A DNA stretch of 64,000 bases from Primula veris (lineage: Eukaryota > Streptophyta > Magnoliopsida > Ericales > Primulaceae). The translations under genes were made by a program, and so were the position numbers. Every line of letters starts with the position of its first letter. Position 1 is the stretch's first letter. The DNA lies in NCBI GenBank assembly GCA_963682055.1, contig OY821750.1:932501-996500 (forward strand), written 5' to 3'. The notes under the pieces were generated by a model. That model was not told the origin of the DNA. It made no database searches and saw nothing but the letters and a program-made list of their open reading frames with translations. This document shows positions 45,161 to 54,345 of the stretch, in pieces.

Positions 45161-45805
45161 ATGCAAAATTTCTCCACTGTTGATGGGTTTGTCGAGATAA
45201 GCGAATCAACTGCTGAGATGATAAAAGCTTTAGCTAACGAGCCCTCTGTTGGTCTTTTTTATGTCCAACAACATACTCAAAACGCTGTTCCTAACCTCAT
45301 TACCCTAAAAAACAACGTCGAAAACAAATCTCGCGAGTTAACTTTCAACACAGAAGATATGGAAGACTCGATCTCAATGGTGAGGTCAATGAAAGAGGGA
45401 GGGTTTCCTATTGTCAACGATATGATGAGTGATATAAAAAAAAGCCTATCTATCATGTCATCGAAACAACCTAAAAGAGGGTTGATTAACAGTTCAAGCT
45501 CAGGGTTTGGAATGGGAAAACTGAGTTCCTGGAGTCCTAGTAATTATTCTCGAGAAGATAACGAAATAAGTGGTAATTATTTTTCGTCGGTTTTTAAATC
45601 GGCGAAAGAAACAGCAACTAGTTTCAAGTGGCTTGAACCTAATGGTGGATTACAACCCAATGACGAAAAGGTAATTACTCACTTTGGTTCGGTCGAAGAA
45701 GACAGGCTGGTTGATGATCAATTGCTTCCGCTTGTGAAGAATTTCGATGAATTTAGAGCAGATAAAGAAGCTAAACTTGAGGAATGGTTGGGAGATAAAG
45801 TATGA
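45161..45805 (+). CDS. BORCS8-like protein (MEF2BNB homologue, BORC subunit)
   Basis: A single open exon of 214 residues. The N-terminal half carries the block LANEPSVGLFYVQQHTQN and a following helix (AVPNLITLKNN...). It matches the core of animal BORCS8, whose human form has LANEPSVALYRLQEH at the same place. The C-terminal half (Ser/Gly-rich, then acidic) is not shared with the short animal protein. In animals BORC positions lysosomes through Arl8; the role in plants is inferred. The frame is also open for ten codons upstream to the acceptor at 45131 (SNEFPFTFEK), so the protein could begin in an earlier exon; I chose the ATG at 45161 because similarity begins there. Confidence 0.75.
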   Translation: MQNFSTVDGFVEISESTAEMIKALANEPSVGLFYVQQHTQNAVPNLITLKNNVENKSRELTFNTEDMEDSISMVRSMKEGGFPIVNDMMSDIKKSLSIMSSKQPKRGLINSSSSGFGMGKLSSWSPSNYSREDNEISGNYFSSVFKSAKETATSFKWLEPNGGLQPNDEKVITHFGSVEEDRLVDDQLLPLVKNFDEFRADKEAKLEEWLGDKV

Positions 45806-46034
45806 GTTTGTTTTGCGTGTATATATATTGGATTGTGTATTATATATATATAAAAAAGGTTTGCTGAAAAATGTTTATTCTTTTAACTGCGAGTTTGGTA
45901 AAGATTGCAAATAATGTATATTTATTTGAAAACTAAAGAAAAATATTCTATTGTGCGCATTCGGTATTGTGTCTAGAAGCAGCTTAAAATGCTAGACTGT
46001 TTCCCCTTTGTTTCTGGACAAGTGTTTGGTATTT

Positions 46035-46215
46035 TCATGTTATGAGCATGTTTGGTTGTAGCTTATAGTTCAGCATTTTTGCCTGTTCTTTTATAAGCTG
46101 TTCCTTAGTTGGTCAGCTTACAAGCCAGGCTGAATCAATATCATTTTTAGTTCAAAATCAAATGCCATCTTATTTATTATTTACTTAAAAGGTATAGCCA
46201 AACAAGACCTGTATC
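46035..46215. mobile_element. MITE-like remnant 3' of the BORCS8-like gene
   Basis: It starts near GAGCATGTTTGGTTGTAGC and ends near AGCCAAACAAGACCTG, which are imperfect inverted ends. It contains AAGCTG and CAGCTTA words like the LST8 intron elements. Probably a diverged member of that family. Confidence 0.45.
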
Positions 46216-46254
46216 CCAAATTAATGCTAGTTTAAGCGTTGTGTTTAGGGCTGC

Positions 46255-46745
46255 AAATGAGGCGGAAATTTCATGAAAAATTTCGTTTTCTTTTCGTTAA
46301 GAGCTCGTATCGTTTTTGTTCATTACTAAATGAAATGATAATGAAATAAAATATACATTTCATTTAGTAAACGAGATGATAATTATCAGAGACTTTTTCG
46401 TTTCGTCAAAAATAAATTATATATTTTTTTATACATGATATGATATATTATAACATGTGTGTTTGTATCAATAAAAGTGTAGTCAAGATGCTCCAATAGT
46501 GATATGAATCTAAAACCCATTATATAAAAATACATATTGTGAGCTCTAAATATGATTACGTGTAAGTTGTAACATATCACGTAATATGATTACGTGTGAA
46601 TGTGGCGAAAATTTCGTTATCGTTTTGTTTTCGTTTCGTTAAGATCTCGTATCGTTTTCGTTCATTACTAAACAATAACGAAAAACTAAAAAACTAAACA
46701 AATTTCATCTGATTTCGCTCGTTTCGCTTTATTATCGGCGCTAGT
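46255..46745 (+). repeat. Repeated TTTCGTTTTCGTTAAG blocks
   Basis: The group AAATTTCGTT..TTCGTTAAGAGCTCGTATCGTTTTTGTTCATTACTAAA at about 46275-46330 recurs at about 46607-46672 with small changes, separated by AT-rich sequence. The left border follows the phrase TTAGGGCTGCAAATGAGGC. This looks like a dispersed plant repeat with internal duplication. Confidence 0.6.
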
Positions 46746-47412
46746 TCTGTTAGTGTTACACTCGAGAACTGGACAAAAATGAAATCTTGTCCCTTAATAG
46801 GTGAATTTTATGTTATGCATGTATTTATATATATAAATATAATTTCCATTTTCCTTTTGAGTTTTTTTTGACAATGTACTAACTACTAAAAAAAAGTAAT
46901 GAAAGTAACTGTTCATGATTAAAAGTTAATTATATTACCATAAAACCCCTGCCATCCAAATTTATCGTGCGTTTACACTTGCCGCTGGATCACCGGAATA
47001 TAATATAACAAGGTGTAATTAAGCCGGAGAACCACCAATTTAATTTCACAAAAGTCGATAGTTTTTTTTGTTTTAACCTCGTTTTTTACTAAACCATCCG
47101 GTATCCATGGACCCGACAATTCGAACCAAGTAAAAATAGTCACCAAATCTCTGCCTAATAATTACTTTACATCGCTACATATTTTCAAGAGTGGTATCAA
47201 TAATATTTGTATTTTGATTTAATATTTTATTTTTTGTGCAATTTTGTACCGTGTAGCAAGTAATTATTGCAAATTTGTAGTATTATATACTACAAAATCC
47301 TACAAATTATTCTTTAAACTATACCATTTTCCGTCACTTTTTTACACTAGTGTCCAAATTAACGAAATAAATATTGAATGTCATCAAATAATTTTCAGAA
47401 TTATATGCATAT
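46746..47412. other. Spacer left of the copia array
   Basis: AT-rich and without a recognised gene. The last part contains ATGTCATCAAATAAT (about 47377-47391), which is inverted at the other side of the array (61077-61092), so the array stands in a small natural palindrome. Confidence 0.4.
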
Positions 47413-47415
47413 TGT

Positions 47416-47621
47416 TGTAGGATATTATTGGACTTATCTTGGTCTTTCCTAGCATATGTAACTCTATTCTCTATTATATAAAGAGGGTCAGGGTCTCTTG
47501 ATGTATCTCTCTATACACTTGTATTAATGAATAAACAATTCGTCTGTTGTCTCTCATACCTCTCTCTATATCTATACATATCTCTATATATATTTATAAC
47601 GAGCTAATATGTCACACAACA
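47416..47621 (+). repeat. LTR1 of the copia array
   Basis: TGTAGGATATTATTGG to GTCACACAACA. Contains TATATAAAGAGGGTC (possible TATA box) and an ATGAATAAACAATTCG stretch that could serve for polyadenylation. The internal region follows with CGTTATCGGCAC. Confidence 0.92.
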
Positions 47622-49029
47622 CGTTATCGGCACTTTGCTCGCGAAGAATAGAATATACACTCACGGATATTGGAGATTTATCCGGGTTTTTAGGGTTTTG
47701 CTATATCGACCTTCATCAACATACCGTGCGTAAGGTACCGAATTCAAAACTTAATTTATTCCATATATGTGATCGCACGTATTATTTTATGGATAACTAA
47801 AACATGATAAATATCCCGTAGTATATAATCCATGTGTATTAGAGTTTGTTACTTGTATGGATAACTATATATGATCGTAACACACATATTGTTGATTATA
47901 AAATCATATTTGTTGATAAGATCATACAAAATAACCCAAATCATGTAATTGTAAAACATGTATTAATCTGTCGGATTAAATCTGCAACAAACTGAAACGT
48001 ATGTACTGATTTGTAATTCTCTGAAAGCTGTAAACTATTCTGTAAATTACTCAAGGACTAAACTGAAACTTGTCTGAAATTATGGACTGAAGCAGTAATA
48101 ACGCTGTAAATATATATATAGTTTGCTGAAATTACACGGATAGTCCCTGTAGTATATTACATGTATAAAAACAGTATATATGTGTTATAAAAGTCAATAT
48201 TCGGTCTAAATATTCACCCACATGCATATATATATTTATTAAAAAGGCAAGTGAATAAAAATTGCATGTTAATTGAATAAATTGATATGTTTCCATGTAT
48301 ATTTAACCACTTTGCATGTTAAAAATTACCATATATAGAATTAATTGGTAATTAAAAATATATTGTTTTGCTTGCATGTTAAAACTACCATGTATAAAAT
48401 TATTCATATGGCGATAAACATAGATAATTGATTGATATCTTGTTAGCGTAATCATATCTTTTGATATTATCATATATAAATATCACATATGCCAGTAAAT
48501 TATTGGATTGGATCTAATTGATTTGATTTGATATGTTAGAATTTTTATGGATTGATTGATAATCTTAAATTGATTTGTTTATAACACCAAATCTCCTGCA
48601 TGATTAGATAGATCCTAAAATATATTTACTGCCTGTTTATATATATATGTGGTTAATCTAGATAGATATTCTCTATGCTGTTAATATTATTGCCATATAT
48701 AAAATGCGAAAATCATATATATTCACATTTAAGTTGGAAAAATTATGAATCTTCCCCAAAATAGGCTCACCTATTTGGATACGATGTCTAGGAAAGATAA
48801 AGGCGGAAGTCGTTCTCCTAATGAGGTCGGTTTTTAAGAGGCATTCGTGCCCACCCCCCTCACCGTCTTTCCTGGTCGTGTTCAAATAGAGCTACCGAAA
48901 GGGGTTGACTAAATAATAATTTCCCCGAGTGTGTTTATATAGTGATGTATGTTTCGCTGAATTGGTGTTTCAGTATCGACCCGTTGTTCGATCAATGAGA
49001 ACCGATTCACATGAAAAGCAAAACTAATG

Positions 49030-52000
49030 TTTTCGAACCTGTCGTTTCGAAAAAAAGTTTGTGCTTGTGCAAACCATAAACATATAAACCAGTCGTTTTA
49101 TTTGATAAATAATCCAGAACTCCCAACACATGTTGGATGCCATCTATGATGAGAAAAATCGTAAAACATACTTGCGAAATGACTGTTTAAACGTTGATTT
49201 TAATCCGTCACCACATGTTACTCACCCTGATGTGTGAAAAATGTGATGCCCAATTTTTTTTTGGATGCCATCTTTGATGAGTAAAACACGAGTTTGTTGT
49301 TACTAGCGAGATGAAAGATAAGGCGTTGATGATATTCCGCCGCCACATTTGAGACGTGATGACGTCTATGGTGAACAAATGTCTGAAATTGACATATTGG
49401 AGCAATCCTTCACCAAAATACTAGCTTGGAAATTGTATTCGATAAGCTGTATCGTGAATTTATATTCACCATGTTCCTTTATCGCCCATATGTTATTGGA
49501 TAAGAAAATTACCCCGGTGAGTAGTTTTAATCCTATTGGGTCAATGGCGAATTGTTTGCCTGATATTAATGCTCTTCGTGTACAATTTTTTTTCCACGAA
49601 TCGAGAACCGAGACAAGTGCTATTTGTCTCGAACTGTCGTGATCCCGATGAATCGCTTAGCCAAGAGAGATTTTAGACAATCGTCAAAATCGAAAACCTG
49701 TGGCTCCAAGACAGTAATTGAAAGGAACAATATGGCCCGTTGTCACAAAGGAAGAGATAATGCTCAATGAGGCAACTCTATGCTATAAAGACAAATGTCA
49801 TGCACGGTTACTCCTTAAATAGTTTAAAACTATTATAAAGGTGAAAAAACCGATGCTAATGTGGTTAAAGCTAACTGAAAGGAAATTTTTGAGACCCCCG
49901 ATTTTGTGGCTCAAATGAGTTTGATACCTTTCTTTATTGATTTTGATAAATCATTGAGCCATTTTTTCGCTCATTTGGATTATGTTTTCTATTTGGATTA
50001 TTATTTTTCCATTTGGACCATACTTTTGGATTATGGTTTGCCTGTTTATGAAATTTCTCGAAATAATTTAAAGTGTTTTGAGCAAATTCCTTTGACAAAT
50101 GTGACCAAACTTTAAATTATGAAATTTTAGGCAATACTTGTGGGGTAGTTGATTTTTTTTGGAAATAGTGGGTAACAGTGTACCACATAATTTCACCAAC
50201 TATTTGCCTAAAAAAAGTACTCAGTGACAATGATTCTGGACCTGTCGTTCCAAATCAAAATCTTTGGTAAAACCAAATTGATTTGTCAAATATGAGGTCT
50301 TATACTCATGTAGGTCCTGCCGTACCTTGTTGAGTTATAAAATATTCGAGAAAACCAGTGTTATTTGGTAATAGCTCATGAAAGAATTAAAATTTCTTTA
50401 CATAGGCTCCATTCAATACGACCAAAAGCGTATTTTAGAGGAGTTGAAATGTCTTTCAAGTGGTTGCTATCACATTCTTTAAAGCATTTAAAGTTACCTT
50501 ATCATTTCGCCTGTCGTCGAAATGATAAATGATTTAAATGCTAAGACATGATTGTCTGTACTATCATTCGCCTGTCGTCGATTGATAAAGAGTATTTTGA
50601 TATTGTGGCATTGACCGGATGAGATATTCCCAGGTCAAAAGACGATGCTTGATTTATAATCGCATCGCATTTGGATTCTCTCTGAGAATATATTTCGTAA
50701 TTAATCCGAAATTCATGCCACTAATGCTCACTTTGAAAGACTAGTATGTGTAAAGATCACGAAATGAACTCGTAGAATTCTTGTAAAGAATTGAAGGAGT
50801 TATTGTGGACTTATCCAACCATAAGACGGACCATAAATTTAAATGGTTATGGTTGATGCATCGACAATATGGTCACATTTTAATGTTGTCCACATAAATG
50901 CAGCACTTTCCAAACTTTTAGCCCTATCATTAAGTTGATGGCTCATGATCCGGATTATCCTGAAAAGTCTAGTCGACTTGATAATTCCGAAGAGTAATAA
51001 TCAAAATTTCGATTTGAATTACTTGAGTTTGGAAATTGAAATTGAACATCCTGTCGATTATGTTTAGACCCAAATGGACTCACGGAAAGTTTGATGATGC
51101 GACTGCAAATGATTGCATGCATTTCTTGGTCTTGCGCACCAAGATTTATATTTCCGTGTGGGGTTATGCTATTTTGCTGCATTAGTCCGTTATGAGGCCC
51201 ATAGACACTCAAACACCATATGCGTACCAGCTGGTTACTGGTTATGAGCCAGAAGTCTCATATTAACGCATGTTTAGAGTGATTAATTAATATTTTGATT
51301 GAGCCGCTCTAGCGTTCAAAATATGGACCTCTGAAGGGGACACAAATCGATTATGAATCTCCTGCCTATCATTTGATAGAGTAACCTTGGCAAGCGATCT
51401 CTTTACCGCATGATATGCGAAAGTGACATCTCTAAGACTGTTCTCCCCGTCGTTAGGGGGAGATTTGCACGTTACCGTTGATAAGGAACGACGTGAAGTA
51501 ACGTGGCATAACCCACTCAGTCTTAGCTTGATCCCCAAAACTGCACTTAGTGATAAGTAAGTGCATAGACTCCCTCAAGTTTAACTAAATGCCAGACGCA
51601 TTTAATGACTTTATGAGATGTCACGAGATCATTTATACCTGCTGCAAAATGCTTGCAAGGATAGACGTCCCTGTTGGACGCCGTGTTCCTGTCGTAACAC
51701 GTTGCTTTGGCCGAACCCGCCAAGCAAAGGACGCTGTCGTCGGCCGTCAGTCTGTCGTCCTTCCCAAGATACGAGGAAGTTGACCGGTTCTTAATTCGTT
51801 CAGCCCCAGAGGTGGTGAACTGAAACTCGTTTGTCGCACGAGATTATAAAGGATCAAGGAGATGTGTGATTTCCTCCTCATCCTAAGAATCTCGAAATAT
51901 CTGTCGATCATGATATCTTAGACGATATTGAAGCGAAACGAGACTGTCATTGATTACTTGTTCATATACTCGGTGACGACTGATAATATGAGCAAATTAT

Positions 52001-53760
52001 GACAGAGAACCATGTACCGTTGCCTGAAGTCAACGTAGAATAGACTGGACTAATGGAAACTTGCAATCCAAGTAGACTCCTTAGCGAAAGTGTGTTCGGA
52101 CCTGTTGCTCTAACACCACCAATGTTAAACGAGTTCGTTTATTTGGTTATTCGTAAGGAAGAGTGATGAGAATAATGAGATTGTAGAATGCTCGCCTAGT
52201 AGCGCAAGGCTTCTCTCACACCTTGGAATTGATTACGAGATGGTTAATTTTCTCGTAATGGACATTAGAACAGTCCCCTACTTTACCAGTTTAGTAGTTT
52301 CCGAAAAACTGAGTATGCAGCCATGAATGTGGTCACGGTTTTATCCCTATGGGGATTTAGACAAAGAGATATAGATGAAGGTCCCTGTGTGACTTCATAT
52401 GCTTTAATCAAGTAGTTCCTAACCACGGAACACGATCTCAATTGACTGAGACGTTCACTATATGGATTAATATAATCCGAGCGGATGTGGTATACCGCCT
52501 AAGTGAGTACTTGATTAGCTTGGGATACTTGAACAAGTATTATGCCCTTGCGTGTTCTATTACGCGATCCATTTTTGGATTTGCCTTCGAGATGAAGGAT
52601 CTTGGGAAGACACGGTAGTGACTCAACCTGATGATTGAGTCCCGTAAAGATTGAATCTAAGTCCATGATTCAGACTACACCCAGAAGGTGTTATGACGTT
52701 TTAGTCATCATGACGCTAAGTCGTCAGATTCTCCCATGATCGTTCGATCACTAGACATTGATATAGACCCAGTCCGTCCCTGATGAGACGATGAAGAGAT
52801 ATTGAACCATAATGTTCATATCTAAGTACAATAAGCGCATCATTGTACTTGGTCTAATGTGCTAGGACGAACATCTCGTCTGTTGTGAATGGTATAGCTC
52901 GACACAACATCGCGCTAACACGCTGCCATCGAAATGGCACTAAAGACACATTCCCTTACCTTATGGTAATTTTGGAAGTGGGCTAGTTTATCCCATTTGC
53001 GTCATCGAGTGTACCTACCCCCTTCGGTACTCGAATTAACGCAACCCTTTTTCGGTTATACCGATGCCGGTTACTTATCAGACCCGCATAAGGGATATTC
53101 CTAACATGCTATGTCTTTACCATTTGGAATAAGGCGACATCTTGGAGGTCTTGGAATGACTCCAAGTGAATCACTCTGATCTATTCGTGCTCTATGAGAC
53201 GACTAGAGAGTGTATATGGCTTCGAGCTAGTATTAGTCATATTTGAATTACATATGTTCTGTCTCACGATCCAGATAAAACACTTGTCATAGAAGACAAC
53301 TTGTTGTTATTGATCAAGAGAGACATGAGTAGATTATGCTATTTAGCATTTCTTGCCGAAATTAATCTTCACAAATGAAGTTTAAGAGCATCCAGTTGAA
53401 TGCTCGTTCTATTCCACGTTAGATTTTCTTGCATCCGGTCGTATGTAAGTAAATGAGACATCCAGTCGAATGCTCGTACTCTTTCTTGGAATATGAAATC
53501 TTTGCACCCAGTTGTGTGCAAGTGAGGGGGAGCATCCAGGTGAATGCTTATTGCACTAATTACTACTTAGTCGAAATCTTCGCACCCTGTCGTGTGCAAG
53601 TGAGGGGGAGCATCCAGTCGCATGCTCGTGTACTCTTTTTGTCCTTAGACCAAGGTTTTTTCCCACTGGGTTTTCCTTGGCAAAGTTTTTTAGCGAGACA
53701 CGTTCCCATCATACCTCACTTAAGATTGCCGAAATTAGGGGGAGTATCCTGTTGTATACT
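49030..53760 (+). repeat. Series of palindromes with constant 8-nt loop, unit 1
   Basis: Each palindrome has arms of its own sequence around a loop close to CCTGTCGT. Clear cases (arm, loop start): TTTTCGAA 49038; ATAAA 49089; TGGA 50241; AGGT 50316; TTATCATTTCG 50510 (11 bp perfect); TATCATTCG 50571 (one mismatch); CGTGTT 51688; GAGCAT 53392; CTTGCAT 53435 (one G-T pair); TTGCAC 53508; AGCAT 53536; GCAC 53586; GAGCAT 53614; AGTAT 53748. Loops seen: CCTGTCGT (six times), CCAGTCGT, CCTGCCGT, CCAGTTGA, CCGGTCGT, CCAGTTGT, CCAGGTGA, CCAGTCGC and CCTGTTGT. The same series recurs 6724 bp downstream. Confidence 0.85.
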
Positions 53761-54050
53761 TCTTACCACTGTGTACTCTTTTGTCCTTCGACTAGAGATT
53801 TTTTCCCACTGGGTTTACTCTAGCAAGGTTTTGATGAGGCACATGTTTTGTGGTTGATCCCCTACTACTACCACTGTTGCACTCTTTTTCCTTCGATCAG
53901 AGATTTTCCCATTGGGTTTGCTCTGTCAAGGTTTTGATGAGGCACACTGTTTCGTGGTTAGTTAATTACATGGAATTTCGGCCTATATCATTCGGCTACA
54001 CAGTTTCTCCTAGGTACCGGCTTTGTCCCACACTGGGTTTTCCGGCCCTA
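53648..54050 (+). repeat. Four 3' hairpins with CCC-AYT-GGG core and co-varying stems, unit 1
   Basis: The recurring phrase TTTTCCCACTGGGTTT is embraced by different stems: CCAAGG/CCTTGG (53650-53655 with 53675-53680), CTAGAG/CTCTAG (53792-53797 with 53818-53823), CAGAG/CTCTG (53898-53902 with 53921-53925), and TAGG..CCGG/CCGG..CCTA (54011-54020 with 54042-54050). The core CCC/GGG pair is kept, and the outer pairs change on both sides together. Such units are repeated about every 110-140 bp just before the 3' LTR. Confidence 0.8.
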
Positions 54051-54126
54051 AGGTTTTTATGTGTTTAGCACTGCGAATGAACTCGACTCACATCGACAGC
54101 ATGAAGACGAAGAAATCAAGACGTCC

Positions 54127-54139
54127 AAAGGGGGAGATT
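54127..54139 (+). other. Polypurine tract, array unit 1
   Basis: AAAGGGGGAGATT lies directly before LTR2. It is the plus-strand primer site. The same tract stands at 60851-60863. Confidence 0.8.
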
Positions 54140-54345
54140 TGTAGGATATTATTGGACTTATCTTGGTCTTCCCTAGCATATGTAACTCTATTCTCTATTA
54201 TATAAAGAGGGTCAGGGTCTCTTGATGTATCTCTCTATACACTTGTATTAATGAATAAACAATTCGTCTGTTGTCTCTCATACCTCTCTCTATATCTATA
54301 CATATCTCTATATATATTTATAACGAGCTAATATGTCACACAACA
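54140..54345 (+). repeat. LTR2 (middle LTR) of the copia array
   Basis: A 206-bp LTR shared by both units, preceded by a polypurine tract and followed by the CGTTATCGGCAC leader. It carries the TTCCC variant like LTR3, so it serves as 3' LTR of unit 1 and 5' LTR of unit 2. Confidence 0.92.

Larger units (their letters stand above)
47622..54139 (+). pseudogene. Degraded gag-pol internal region, copia array unit 1
   Basis: No long ORF survives, but pol islands remain in order on the plus strand: RLVAQGFSH at 52193-52219; EMKDLGKTR at about 52588-52614; SLDIDIDPVRP with DDEE at about 52752-52797; GYTDAGYLSDPHKG at 53054-53095 (RNase H); and LYETTRECIWLRA near 53190-53228. This is the order expected for RT then RNase H of a copia element. 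Many small indels and stops separate the islands, so no protein is made. A polypurine tract (AAAGGGGGAGATT) ends the unit at 54127-54139. The region carries the hairpin series described separately. Confidence 0.85.

Noticed and set aside
53386..53760. Possible CRISPR-like array because of regular GAGCATCCAG units
   Set aside because: Spacing is irregular, the units are palindromes with varying arms, and the context is a plant retrotransposon; nothing supports CRISPR.
53453..54205. Several ORFs of 60-134 codons near the 3' end of the array units
   Set aside because: They lie over the hairpin repeats and the polypurine tract, show repeated H-P-V-E-C-S-Y/S-F-D-Q-type patterns from the repeats, and match no protein.
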